A stretch of 64,000 bases of DNA, taken from RGIG4708 sp045538875 (GTDB taxonomy: Bacteria; Bacillota; Clostridia; UMGS1810). The notes under the pieces were generated by a model. The model searched no databases and was not told the DNA's origin. It was given only the letters and a program-made list of their open reading frames with translations. Position 1 is the stretch's first letter. Each line of letters opens with the position of its first letter. The position numbers and the translations under genes are program-made. The stretch spans positions 33,351 through 97,350 of the forward strand of contig JAZQEG010000013.1 of the NCBI GenBank assembly GCA_045538875.1, given 5' to 3'. Shown here one piece after another: positions 1 through 8,407 of the stretch.

Positions 1-1
1 C

Positions 2-220
2 GCACGCCCTGCAGGAATTATTGTAAAAGCTGCAACGCCTTTTAGTGCGCAAATTACTTTTACCAACTGTGACAACGGAAAAGATGCAGATGCCAAAAAA
101 TTGTTTGCACTTATGAACCTTGCTGTAAAATGCGGCACTCAAATAAAGCTTACCTGTGACGGAAGCGACGAGGATGTTGCAATGGAAAAAATGAAAAATG
201 TAATATCCGATAATTTATAA
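2..220 (+). CDS. HPr-like phosphocarrier protein, 3' part
   Basis: The first 73 codons in the window read in phase from the motif ARPAG to a TAA at 218-220; the start lies upstream of the window. HPr proteins carry phosphate on the histidine of HARPA in the phosphotransferase (PTS) system; the histidine codon itself would be just outside. The downstream helix 'DAKKLFALMNLAV' aligns with the HPr segment that in Bacillus reads 'NLKSIMGVMSL', and the regulatory Ser46 position is a lysine here. This is therefore either an HPr paralogue that cannot be phosphorylated by HPr kinase or a distantly related HPr-fold protein. Length to the C-terminus fits a normal HPr of about 85 residues. Confidence 0.85.
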   Translation, partial: ARPAGIIVKAATPFSAQITFTNCDNGKDADAKKLFALMNLAVKCGTQIKLTCDGSDEDVAMEKMKNVISDNL

Positions 221-294
221 CAAAAATACAACCTCGTGTACACCAGCATTGCTTTGGACTGCAATTAATATAGTGTTTGTAAAATTATTTACAA

Positions 295-323
295 TTGATT
301 TTTGAATTATTATATGATATAAT
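295..323 (+). promoter_or_regulatory. promoter candidate for the lipoprotein gene
   Basis: TTGATT (295-300), 17 bp spacer, TATAAT (318-323). The same box-and-spacer pattern recurs before argG and argH in this window. The predicted transcript would start near 330, immediately before a strong hairpin. Confidence 0.5.
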
Positions 324-338
324 ATATATATCTTTAAT

Positions 339-385
339 CCAAACCTGCTTTGTAATTACTTAAAGCAGGTTTGGGTTTGCATATT
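339..385 (+). terminator. hairpin with U-rich tail (terminator or 5' leader attenuator)
   Basis: A perfect 12 bp stem (CCAAACCTGCTT at 339-350 with its complement at 363-374) with a 12 nt loop is followed by a partly T-rich stretch. It could terminate transcription of the HPr-like gene, but it also lies just downstream of the promoter boxes at 295-323 and so would be in the leader of the lipoprotein mRNA. Confidence 0.5.
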
Positions 386-408
386 TTTTAATATCAAGGA
401 GCAAACTT

Positions 409-1173
409 ATGAAAAACACTATATTTACAATATGTGCTATGGTGCTTTGCTTTGCTTTGTGCGCCTGCACAGTAAGCAATACCGTTACATACAACAAAAC
501 CCCCTCGGTAACATATGCCGAAAGCCTGTACAATGATGGTGACTACAATAACTTTAAGCAATTTTGCACCACTATGTCGGGCAACAATGACAACAAAGAT
601 GAGCGTGACAATTTTTTTAATTACATTTTAACAAAGGCAACCACTGTTGATAGTAAAAATGCATCTGATGAGTACCTGCAAATGCTTGATATAATATCGG
701 CTTGCCTTGAGCTTCCTCTTACGCAGGATTATGTGGTAAACGGACTTAAGAGCGTGTACAACAGCATCGATTCAAAGCTTACCGAGCAGTCAAAAGATTA
801 TTTGCTTGGCGTATGGGAAAGAGCAGATTCATCAAAGCTTAACGGCTCTAAAATTGAAGTTTATTACAATGAGGATGGTGCATTGGAAAGCAGATTTATA
901 GGCCTGCCTGATGCCGAAACAACAAGCTTTAAAATTAACGATATTAAATGGACAAACCTGCAGTTTGCAAATTACAAGTGCTTTTACCTTTTGGATATGG
1001 CAAACTCCGAAATCAATATAGAAACCTACTACAAAAACGACGATAAAACAATATCAACATACAGAGGTGCAACTGCAAATATTGATTTTGACCAAAATAC
1101 TATTTACATAAAATATGATTCGCCCGACAGTGTGACATCAGGTGCGTATCAGACATGGAAAAAATCACAATAA
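409..1173 (+). CDS. predicted lipoprotein of unknown function
   Basis: 254 residues. The N-terminus is a signal peptide (MKNTIFTICAMVLCFALCAC) with a lipobox ALCAC, so the mature protein should be lipid-anchored at Cys20 on the outer face of the membrane. A good ribosome site AAGGAG (396-401) precedes the ATG by 7 nt. The rest is polar with many Asn/Asp/Tyr and no membrane segment; the C-terminal half (about 130-250) alternates short beta-prone runs around 'GVWERADSS' and 'YQTWKK', which would suit a small beta-sandwich or lipocalin-like fold, but I do not recognise a family. It is monocistronic, with its own promoter candidate and a terminator at 1277. Confidence 0.75.
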   Translation: MKNTIFTICAMVLCFALCACTVSNTVTYNKTPSVTYAESLYNDGDYNNFKQFCTTMSGNNDNKDERDNFFNYILTKATTVDSKNASDEYLQMLDIISACLELPLTQDYVVNGLKSVYNSIDSKLTEQSKDYLLGVWERADSSKLNGSKIEVYYNEDGALESRFIGLPDAETTSFKINDIKWTNLQFANYKCFYLLDMANSEINIETYYKNDDKTISTYRGATANIDFDQNTIYIKYDSPDSVTSGAYQTWKKSQ

Positions 1174-1188
1174 ACAGTGGGATAAACG

Positions 1189-1476
1189 CAAAATGCGTAC
1201 ACCACACAAGGCAAATATATATAAATCAAATATTTTAATTAATCAACAAACCTAAAATTGTATAAAACTTGAGGAAGAAATTCGTAGCTTTACGAATTTC
1301 TTTTGTTTTGTGCCTTGTGTTTTGAACAAACTTCACCTCTCGGCGTATCACATACGCCTTCGGGTATCCCCTGCGGGTTCAGTTTGTCCAATCTACGCTA
1401 TTTTCCGTTCATCCCAAAACCTATATCAAAATGCGTACACCACACAAGGCAAATATATATAAATCAAATATTTTAA
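1189..1476. repeat. pair of identical 50 bp direct repeats
   Basis: The 50 bp at 1189-1238 are repeated without mismatch at 1427-1476 (both begin CAAAATGCGTACACC and end ATATTTTAA). The 188 bp between them hold a terminator hairpin and a GC-rich patch (about 1325-1395) with short inverted repeats such as GGCGTA...TACGCC and an outer pair AACAAACT/AGTTTGTC. No gene is seen in 1174-1526. Confidence 0.85.
1277..1309 (+). terminator. rho-independent terminator after the lipoprotein gene
   Basis: 10 bp perfect stem GAAATTCGTA / TACGAATTTC with a 4 nt loop, followed by TTTTGTTTT. Confidence 0.85.
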
Positions 1477-1480
1477 CAAC

Positions 1481-1529
1481 AAAAACCGCTTGAGTACACA
1501 TCATTTGATGTCCTCAAGCGGTTTTTTTA
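1481..1529 (-). terminator. terminator of the amidase gene
   Basis: Stem AACCGCTTGAG / CTCAAGCGGTT; runs of A on the left and T on the right make it able to work in both directions. On the minus strand it starts right at the TAA of the amidase gene. Confidence 0.8.
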
Positions 1530-3005
1530 TTTGTTCATATATTGGAGCGTTTGTTTAACTCCGCCTGCTACAGCTTTTGCTATATTGTCAAGCTTTTGGG
1601 TGTCGGTAAGCACTGCCAGGTCTGCATCGTTGGTTATAAAGCCGCACTCTATAAGTGCCGCAGGCATTTTGGTGTACTTTAGCACAGCAAGGTTTGGCCT
1701 TGACGAAAGCCCTCGGTTTGTAAGCCCTGTTGCCTCGGCAAGAGGGTCAAGTATCATTTTTGCAAATTCCATACTTGTTATGCCATATGCTCCGCTGCTG
1801 TTTGGCGTGTAACACACCTCTGTTCCGTTTGCCTTGGGGCTTACGGAGGAGTTGTTGTGCACACTCAAAAACAGGCTTGCATTTATATTGTTTGCAAGGT
1901 TTGCTCTTGCAAGCAGATTTTCGGTGCTTGTGCCCTCAAAGGTATCATCATCACGGGTCATTACAACCTCTATTCCGTCAGCTACAAGGTAATCGCGAAT
2001 TTTTTTGGCTATATACAAATTAATGTCTTTTTCCTGAATAAGAGGGTTGCCATTGTCGTCCAAAATAATGTTGCCCTCATCGTCCTTGCCGAGAGCGCCC
2101 ACATCCCTGCCGCCGTGACCTGCATCTATAACAACAATATTTGTAAGCTCTACCTTTTGAATGGGGGTTTCGGGCTGCCCTGCCTGTGTATTGTCATCAG
2201 GATGGGTTGGTACTTCAGGCTCTGCTGGCGGTATGGCCTCATCCTCGGGCTGATACTGACTATTACTGTTACCCACTGTAACAACAAGGGCCGATGTACC
2301 CTCACCGCTCAATTTGTACGGCTGCTCATTGGGGCATTGTATAACAACTCTTGTATATTCATCGTGCAGTGCCCAGCGCACCTCGTTTATATATCCGTCA
2401 TCAAGCTTTTGCTTGCCGTCAGACGATGATAGCTGCGCCCCTTCAAAGTCAATTACAATTCGAAACGGCTCATTAAGTGTCATAACCTTTGGCGCTATAC
2501 CCTTGCTTAGTGCTATAAGCACCTGTGTATTGCTTGTGTTTTGCTTGGCCGATACCGAGAGCACTTCGTAAAGATTGTCCTCTACAGGTGAATTGATGGT
2601 TACTTTTTTGGTAACGCCATCCCACAATACTGTGTAGCCGAGCTTTTCGGACACAAAGCGTATTGGTATCATAGTTCGGTCCTCAACAATCATTGGTGCG
2701 CAATCCATTTTAAACTGCTCGTTGTTTACTGTTGCAATGTCGCTGCCTATTTTAAACACCAAAATTGTATCACCCGATACAATTACAACCTGCCTCGAAT
2801 CAGCCAGCCACGACACCTCACCGCCAAGATGTTCAAAAACAACTCTTGCAGGCACCATTGTGCGGTCATTAACTATCATTGGTGCAATATCTGTTTTAAC
2901 CTCATTGCCGTTAACAAACAGCTTTATGCCAAAATTTGCATTTACACTTACAGAGGACAACATAATTGTGATTATTAAAGTAAAAATAACAGTTAACTTT
3001 TTCAT
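1527..3005 (-). CDS. N-acetylmuramoyl-L-alanine amidase with copper-amine-oxidase-like stalk domains
   Basis: Secreted peptidoglycan hydrolase, 492 residues from the ATG at 3005, chosen because GGAGG lies 8 nt upstream and a clear signal peptide (MKKLTVIFTLIITIMLSSV) follows; the frame stays open 75 nt further up. Residues about 25-145 hold two repeats of the type 'DRTMVPARVVFEHLGG' / 'DRTMIPIRFVSEKLGY', typical of the copper-amine-oxidase N-terminal-like domain used as a wall stalk in Clostridia. A beta-rich AMIN-like segment and a Pro/Glu linker lead to the Amidase_3 domain with zinc-ligand motifs 'IDAGHGG', 'EKDINL', 'SVHNNS' and the catalytic 'IECGFITN'. It cleaves the bond between MurNAc and the stem peptide. 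It stands alone, convergent to the lipoprotein gene. Confidence 0.93.
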   Translation of the reverse strand: MKKLTVIFTLIITIMLSSVSVNANFGIKLFVNGNEVKTDIAPMIVNDRTMVPARVVFEHLGGEVSWLADSRQVVIVSGDTILVFKIGSDIATVNNEQFKMDCAPMIVEDRTMIPIRFVSEKLGYTVLWDGVTKKVTINSPVEDNLYEVLSVSAKQNTSNTQVLIALSKGIAPKVMTLNEPFRIVIDFEGAQLSSSDGKQKLDDGYINEVRWALHDEYTRVVIQCPNEQPYKLSGEGTSALVVTVGNSNSQYQPEDEAIPPAEPEVPTHPDDNTQAGQPETPIQKVELTNIVVIDAGHGGRDVGALGKDDEGNIILDDNGNPLIQEKDINLYIAKKIRDYLVADGIEVVMTRDDDTFEGTSTENLLARANLANNINASLFLSVHNNSSVSPKANGTEVCYTPNSSGAYGITSMEFAKMILDPLAEATGLTNRGLSSRPNLAVLKYTKMPAALIECGFITNDADLAVLTDTQKLDNIAKAVAGGVKQTLQYMNK

Positions 3006-3180
3006 TGGTTTTCCTCCATGGGCATTGCCCTTTTTGTTGCGTATAAATTTTGATGTAAAATAGGTTTTGAAAAAGGACAATTTAATAGAAAATTATACAA
3101 TCTGCAAACTTCGTTTTAACTGATTTTGTCATAATATTTTACAATTAACTTCTGCCTTTACAAACTCCATTTTACAACAA

Positions 3181-3222
3181 AAAAGATATAGTACAACGAT
3201 AATCATTATACTATATCTTTTA
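3181..3222 (-). terminator. terminator of the ruvCAB operon
   Basis: Stem AAAGATATAGTA / TACTATATCTTT around a 16 nt loop, 55 nt downstream of the ruvB stop on the minus strand, with A/T runs on both sides. Confidence 0.75.
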
Positions 3223-3276
3223 CAAATTATAAATTAGTGCAACAAAATTGTAACAAAATATTAATAAATCGACATT

Positions 3277-4281
3277 TTACTCGCCATACGGAATACCAAA
3301 ATGGTCGTACGCATTTTTGGTAACCACTCTGCCGCGCGGAGTTCGGTTGATAAAGCCAAGCTGCATAAGGTATGGCTCGTATACATCCTCTATTGTAACA
3401 GCATCTTCACCCGTAGTTGCAGCGAGAGTATCAAGGCCTACAGGGCCTCCGCCAAAGCCTTTTATCATAGTGGTTATAACATTGCGGTCCACACTGTCAA
3501 GGCCTATTTTGTCTATTTCGAGCCGCGTGAGAGCTTTGTCGGCAATTTCCTTTGTAATTTTGCCGTCACCCCAAACGGACGCAAAATCGCGCACACGCTT
3601 TAAAAGCCTGTTTGCAATACGGGGTGTGCCGCGGCTGCGGGAGGCAATTTCCATTGCGCCCTTGGTATCTATGTCTGTGCCGAGAATACCTGCACTGCGC
3701 TTTACAATGCTTGCAAGCTCCTCGGGAGTGTATAGCTCAAGCCTCGAAATTACGCCAAAGCGGTCACGCAAAGGGCTTGTCATAGAGCCTGCCTTTGTGG
3801 TTGCGCCAATTAGCGTAAAGTGCGGCACATCAAGGCGAATTGAGCGCGCGCTTGGGCCTTTGCCTATTATAATATCAAGAGCAAAATCCTCCATTGCAGG
3901 ATACAATACCTCCTCAACACTGCGGCTTAAGCGGTGTATTTCGTCTATAAACAAAACATCGTGCTCATTGAGGTTGGTAAGTATTGCCGCAAGGTCGCCG
4001 GGCTTTTCGATAGCGGGGCCCGATGTTACTCTTATTGCAACGCCAAGCTCATTTGCAATAATATTTGCAAGAGTAGTTTTGCCAAGCCCCGGAGGCCCGT
4101 ACAAAAGCACATGGTCGAGCGCTTCTTTGCGGTTGACAGCAGCTTCTATGTAAATTTGCAAATTCTCTTTTATTTTTGACTGTCCAACATATTCACTTAA
4201 TACCTTTGGGCGAAGTCCTGGCTCACTTTCAAAATCCTCTCCCATTACCTCGCTTGTGATAATTCTCTCTTCGTAATCCAT
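3277..4281 (-). CDS. ruvB: Holliday junction branch-migration helicase RuvB
   Basis: 334 residues, the family's normal length. AAA+ ATPase with Walker A 'GPPGLGKTT' (62-70), Walker B 'LFIDEIHRL' (110-118), sensor region 'GATTKAGSMTSPLRDRFG' and a C-terminal winged helix ('RTPRGRVVTKNAYDHFG') that binds DNA. RuvB rings drive branch migration of recombination intermediates together with RuvA; RuvC then cuts them. Third gene of ruvC-ruvA-ruvB, 9 nt after ruvA, followed by a terminator. Confidence 0.98.
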   Translation of the reverse strand: MDYEERIITSEVMGEDFESEPGLRPKVLSEYVGQSKIKENLQIYIEAAVNRKEALDHVLLYGPPGLGKTTLANIIANELGVAIRVTSGPAIEKPGDLAAILTNLNEHDVLFIDEIHRLSRSVEEVLYPAMEDFALDIIIGKGPSARSIRLDVPHFTLIGATTKAGSMTSPLRDRFGVISRLELYTPEELASIVKRSAGILGTDIDTKGAMEIASRSRGTPRIANRLLKRVRDFASVWGDGKITKEIADKALTRLEIDKIGLDSVDRNVITTMIKGFGGGPVGLDTLAATTGEDAVTIEDVYEPYLMQLGFINRTPRGRVVTKNAYDHFGIPYGE

Positions 4282-4290
4282 ATTTCACCT

Positions 4291-4893
4291 CTACATAAGT
4301 GATTTAAGTGCTTTTTTGATAATATCTTCAACACTGTCGGAGCCTTGTGCACCTCTTACTGCCTTTTGCGATTCCTGTGCGGAGTAGCCAAGTGCCACAA
4401 GAGCGCTTATCGCCTCGGATATTGCATTGCCTTGTTCAACAGGAGCACTTCCCCCAAATGCATCGGTATCTTTTGATACAAAAGCCTCGTTTTTGATTTT
4501 GTCTTTAAGCTCAAGGCAAATACGCTGCGCAGTTTTTGCCCCAATGCCTGCCGCCTGCTTTATTGTAGCAACATCATCTGTTACAATACAAAGCGCAAGC
4601 TTTTCGCTTGTGGCAATCGAAAGTATGCTCACTGCTCCTTTTGCTCCCACTCCGTTTACCGAAATAAGCATCAAAAACAACTCCAGCTCCTCTTTGGTGG
4701 AAAAGCCGTACAAATCCATAATGCCTTCCTTAATGTACATATATGTATAAAGTGTTGCCTCATCGCCAACCTTGCAATTGGTGTCGGCTATTGTGCACTG
4801 CGATGTAAAAAGCTTAAAACCTATGCCGTTTACATCCAAAACTATAACTCCGTTGCCCTTTTGGGCAACTGTACCTTTTATATAGCTAAACAT
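4291..4893 (-). CDS. ruvA: Holliday junction DNA-binding protein RuvA
   Basis: 200 residues. N-terminal OB-fold (MFSYIKGTVAQKGNG...), then helix-hairpin-helix motifs ('LISVNGVGAKGAVSIL' and 'AAGIGAKTAQRICLELKDK') and a C-terminal domain III ('EAISALVALGYSAQESQKAV') that contacts RuvB. It forms the tetramer that holds the four-way junction. The gene abuts ruvC directly (start base next to the ruvC stop), indicating coupled translation. Confidence 0.98.
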   Translation of the reverse strand: MFSYIKGTVAQKGNGVIVLDVNGIGFKLFTSQCTIADTNCKVGDEATLYTYMYIKEGIMDLYGFSTKEELELFLMLISVNGVGAKGAVSILSIATSEKLALCIVTDDVATIKQAAGIGAKTAQRICLELKDKIKNEAFVSKDTDAFGGSAPVEQGNAISEAISALVALGYSAQESQKAVRGAQGSDSVEDIIKKALKSLM

Positions 4894-5397
4894 TTATCTC
4901 CCCTCCAAAATCTGCCGTGCCACATTGGGATTGTACGAATGCCCGTGGCATATTGCAAGAGCCAGAGCATCGGCAACATCATCGGGCTTTGGCACAGTTT
5001 TTAATCCAAGCATGGCCTTTACCATTTGCTGAACCTGATTTTTTTGCGCTCTGCCGTAGCCTACTATTGCCTGCTTTACCTGAAGCGGTGTGTACTCAAA
5101 AATTGGCACGCCCGCATTTACCGCCGCAAGAAGTATTACTCCCCTTGCCTGACCAACCGCAATTGCTGTTTTTGCATTGTTGTTAAAAAACAACTCCTCA
5201 ACACTCATAAAGTCGGGCTTGTATTCAGTTATAAGCTGTGTAACTTTGTCGTAAATTTGTTTTAACCTGAGCTCAAACGGCATATTTGCCTGTGTGGTTA
5301 TGGCACGGTAATCTATTGCACTAAACTTGTTGCCCGTATACTCCAGCACACCTGTGCCCACTATTGCATAGCCAGGGTCAATTCCTAAAATTATCAT
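4894..5397 (-). CDS. ruvC: crossover junction endodeoxyribonuclease RuvC
   Basis: 167 residues with an RNase H-like fold. The acidic active site is visible: Asp7 in 'LGIDPGYA', Glu68 in 'SVEELFF', and Asp140/Asp143 in 'KPDDVADALALA'. It resolves Holliday junctions by paired nicks. Ribosome site AAAGGTG precedes the ATG. First gene of the ruv operon, divergent from argG across a 230 bp intergenic region. Confidence 0.98.
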   Translation of the reverse strand: MIILGIDPGYAIVGTGVLEYTGNKFSAIDYRAITTQANMPFELRLKQIYDKVTQLITEYKPDFMSVEELFFNNNAKTAIAVGQARGVILLAAVNAGVPIFEYTPLQVKQAIVGYGRAQKNQVQQMVKAMLGLKTVPKPDDVADALALAICHGHSYNPNVARQILEGR

Positions 5398-5429
5398 TTA
5401 TTCACCTTTTATGTATATATTCATAATTT

Positions 5430-5522
5430 TATGCATAAATATGCTATATTTATCAATTGTTTTGTGTTTATTATGCATAATTATGCATTATAAATGTGAT
5501 CTTAACAAAAATTTATGCATTT
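5430..5522 (+). promoter_or_regulatory. ARG-box-like palindromes upstream of argG
   Basis: A perfect palindrome TGCAT-AATT-ATGCA (5474-5487) has the spacing of ArgR/AhrC operators (TGnAT-WWWW-ATnCA). A second, slightly degenerate copy TGCATAAATATGCT is at 5432-5445 and a half site TTATGCAT at 5513-5520 next to the -35 box. Known ArgR family members bind such boxes in pairs upstream of arg genes; assignment here is by pattern only. Confidence 0.55.
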
Positions 5523-5528
5523 TTTATC

Positions 5529-5557
5529 TTGATTTTTTTAATTGTATGGATTATAAT
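5529..5557 (+). promoter_or_regulatory. argG promoter
   Basis: TTGATT (5529-5534), 17 bp, TATAAT (5552-5557); 73 bp before the argG start codon. Confidence 0.7.
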
Positions 5558-5629
5558 ATTCTCATATCAATTACGAGGAAATTTTGTTTCCCCACATATA
5601 TAATAAAACATTTTTGGAGGAAAATCAAT

Positions 5630-6841
5630 ATGTCAAAAGAAAAAGTTGTATTAGCTTATTCGGGCGGACTTGATACATCTATTATCATTCCGTGGCTTAA
5701 AGAAAACTATGACTATGAGGTTATTGCAGTTTGCGGTGATGTTGGTCAGGGTAAAGAAACCGATGGCCTTGAAGAAAGAGCATTAAAAGCAGGTGCATCA
5801 AAGCTTTATATTGAGGATTTGAGAGAGGAATATGTTGCAGATTACATATTCCCAACTCTTAAAGCAGGTGCAGTGTACGAGGGCAAATACCTCCTTGGTA
5901 CAAGCCACGCACGCCCCATAATTGCAAAAAGACTTGTTGAAATTGCTAAAAAAGAGGGTGCAACAGCAATTTGCCACGGTGCTACAGGCAAGGGCAACGA
6001 TCAGGTAAGATTTGAGCTTACAATTAAAGCACTTGCACCCGAAATGAAAATTATTGCCCCATGGAGAATATGGGATATTAAATCGCGTGAGGATGCTGTA
6101 GATTACGCACAGGCACACAACATTGAAATACCTGTTACCAAAAAGGATTTGTACTCCCGCGACCGCAACATATGGCACATAAGCCACGAGGGCATGGACC
6201 TTGAGGACCCAAACAACGAGCCTCAGCTCGACTCGCTCCTTAAGCTCAGCGTATCGCCCGAAAAGGCACCCGATACCCCTACATATGTAACAATAGGCTT
6301 TGAAGCAGGTGTACCTGTTAGCCTTGATGGTGAAAAAATGAGCGGACTTAAGCTTGTTGAAAAGCTCAATGCACTTGGCGGTGCCAACGGCATTGGTATT
6401 GCAGATATATGCGAAGACCGCCTTGTCGGTATGAAATCCCGCGGTGTGTACGAAACACCAGGCGGCACAATTCTTTATGCAGCAATTCAGGAACTCGAAT
6501 ACCTCTGCCTCGACCGTGACACACAGGCATTTAAGCGTCAGGCGGCAATTCGTTTTTCGGAGCTTGTATATGACGGCAAATGGTTTACACCGCTGCGCGA
6601 GTCACTCTCTAAAATGGTAGACGAAATGACAAAAACATGTACAGGCGAGGTTAGGCTCAAGCTGTACAAAGGCGTTGCATCACCTGCAGGTGCAAAATCA
6701 CCATATTCACTTTACAATGAGGACATTGCAAGCTTTGGCGACAGCAAAGAGCTTTATTCACACAAAGATTCCGAAGGCTTTATTAACCTTTACGGCTTGC
6801 CGCTTAAGGTTAGGGCTATGATGATGGAAAAAAACAAATAG
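5630..6841 (+). CDS. argG: argininosuccinate synthase
   Basis: 403 residues from the ATG at 5630, which has GGAGG 9 nt upstream; the reading frame is open far upstream but without family similarity. ATP + citrulline + aspartate give argininosuccinate, the seventh step of arginine synthesis. The ATP-pyrophosphatase P-loop 'AYSGGLDTS' is at residues 9-17; other family stretches are 'GCVT-like' substrate region 'CHGATGKGNDQVRFE' and 'GRFTGDL'-equivalent C-terminal motifs. Followed by its own terminator, then by argH with a separate promoter. Confidence 0.97.
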   Translation: MSKEKVVLAYSGGLDTSIIIPWLKENYDYEVIAVCGDVGQGKETDGLEERALKAGASKLYIEDLREEYVADYIFPTLKAGAVYEGKYLLGTSHARPIIAKRLVEIAKKEGATAICHGATGKGNDQVRFELTIKALAPEMKIIAPWRIWDIKSREDAVDYAQAHNIEIPVTKKDLYSRDRNIWHISHEGMDLEDPNNEPQLDSLLKLSVSPEKAPDTPTYVTIGFEAGVPVSLDGEKMSGLKLVEKLNALGGANGIGIADICEDRLVGMKSRGVYETPGGTILYAAIQELEYLCLDRDTQAFKRQAAIRFSELVYDGKWFTPLRESLSKMVDEMTKTCTGEVRLKLYKGVASPAGAKSPYSLYNEDIASFGDSKELYSHKDSEGFINLYGLPLKVRAMMMEKNK

Positions 6842-6916
6842 TGCGACAGTTGTTGCGTCCGTAGCGCAGAGGATTGATTTTAATTTCACGCGCGAACATC
6901 ATTTATATGTACGAAG

Positions 6917-6943
6917 AGGCACCTAAAAGCAGGTGCCTTTTTT
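6917..6943 (+). terminator. argG terminator
   Basis: 8 bp stem AGGCACCT / AGGTGCCT, 6 nt loop, then six T. Confidence 0.9.
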
Positions 6944-6959
6944 GGTGTAAAAATATGTA

Positions 6960-6988
6960 TTGATTTCTGATATCATATGTGATATAAT
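6960..6988 (+). promoter_or_regulatory. argH promoter
   Basis: TTGATT (6960-6965), 17 bp, TATAAT (6983-6988), 30 bp before the argH ATG. No clear ARG box is seen here, unlike in front of argG. Confidence 0.65.
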
Positions 6989-7018
6989 ATGTTTAACAAT
7001 ACGAAAGGAATGATTTTT

Positions 7019-8395
7019 ATGAAGTTATGGGGAGGACGCTTTGAAAAAAGCACCGACAACGAAGTAAACGATTTTAACTCATCAATACGCTTTGACGCGC
7101 GTATGTACCGTCAGGACATAAAAGGCAGCATTGCCCACGCAACAATGCTTGGAAAGCAAGGCATTATACCTGAGGCGGACAGCGAGCTTATTGTTAAAAC
7201 TCTTGGCAAAATACTCGAGGATATCGAAAGCGGCAAGGTAGAATTTACAAGCGATGCCGAAGACATACATATGAATATTGAAACAATTTTGATATCACGC
7301 ATAGGCGATGTTGGCAAAAAGCTGCACACAGGCAGAAGCCGCAACGATCAGGTTGCACTTGATATCAGAATGTACATTAAGGACGAAATAACAAGCCTAA
7401 AGCAAATGCTTATTGAACTGGAGCACACCCTAATAAAACTTGCGCAGGACAACCTTTACACAATTATGCCGGGCTACACTCATTTGCAAAAGGCGCAGCC
7501 CATTACTCTTGCGCATCATACAATGGCATACTTTGAAATGTTTAAGCGTGACATATTAAGGCTTGAGGATTGCTATAAAAGAACAAATGTGATGCCACTT
7601 GGCAGCGGAGCTCTGGCAGGTACTACATATCCTCTTGACAGGGAGTTTGTTGCCCAGATGCTCGGCTTTGACGGAGTAACACTCAACTCACTCGATGGCG
7701 TGTCGGACAGAGATTTTGTTATAGAGCTTGCAAGTGCACTTTCTATTTGCATTATGCATTTATCAAGATACAGCGAAGAGTTAATACTTTGGAACACAAA
7801 TGAATTTCAATTTATAGAGATGGACGACTCGTGCTCTACAGGCAGCTCCATTATGCCTCAAAAGAAAAACCCCGACGTTGCAGAGCTCATCCGCGGCAAA
7901 GCAGGCAGAGTGTATGGCGACTTGATGTGTATACTCACAGTTATGAAGGGTATCCCACTTGCATACAACAAGGATATGCAGGAGGACAAGGAATGCATTT
8001 TTGATGCAATAGACACTTTAAAGCTTTGCATACCTGTGTTTAACAAAATGATATCCACAATGAAAATTAACAAAGACAATATGCGAAAAGGTGCATCGGG
8101 CGGATTTACCAATGCAACCGACGCGGCAGATTACCTTGTAAAAAAAGGTATGCCGTTTAGGGAGGCTCACAGTGTTATTGGCAAAATGGTGCTTTATGCA
8201 ATTAACAACAACAAATCGCTTGAGGAGTTTACAATAGACGAATTTAAAGCGTGCTCGCAAATTATTGAACATGACATTTATGATGCAATATCACTTGAAA
8301 CGTGCGTTAATGAGCGCAAAACAACAGGTGCACCGAGCAAGGATGCAGTGTGCTTTTCCATAAACAAGGGCAAAGAATTTTTAAATAATTATTAA
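7019..8395 (+). CDS. argH: argininosuccinate lyase
   Basis: 458 residues from ATG 7019 (AAAGGA about 9 nt upstream; the family's usual N-terminus 'KLWGGRF' begins here). It splits argininosuccinate into arginine and fumarate. Fumarase/aspartase superfamily signature 'GSSIMPQKKNPD' lies near residues 274-286; 'HTGRSRNDQVALD' and 'HLQKAQPITLAHH' supply other active-site residues. The next gene follows after 12 nt, so they probably share an mRNA. Confidence 0.98.
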   Translation: MKLWGGRFEKSTDNEVNDFNSSIRFDARMYRQDIKGSIAHATMLGKQGIIPEADSELIVKTLGKILEDIESGKVEFTSDAEDIHMNIETILISRIGDVGKKLHTGRSRNDQVALDIRMYIKDEITSLKQMLIELEHTLIKLAQDNLYTIMPGYTHLQKAQPITLAHHTMAYFEMFKRDILRLEDCYKRTNVMPLGSGALAGTTYPLDREFVAQMLGFDGVTLNSLDGVSDRDFVIELASALSICIMHLSRYSEELILWNTNEFQFIEMDDSCSTGSSIMPQKKNPDVAELIRGKAGRVYGDLMCILTVMKGIPLAYNKDMQEDKECIFDAIDTLKLCIPVFNKMISTMKINKDNMRKGASGGFTNATDAADYLVKKGMPFREAHSVIGKMVLYAINNNKSLEEFTIDEFKACSQIIEHDIYDAISLETCVNERKTTGAPSKDAVCFSINKGKEFLNNY

Positions 8396-8407
8396 CGAGG
8401 TGAAATT

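Noticed and set aside
5411..5629. N-terminal extension of ArgG, since the frame is open upstream
   Set aside because: The upstream part is AT-rich with promoter and operator-like sites, and the family N-terminus with a good ribosome site begins at 5630.
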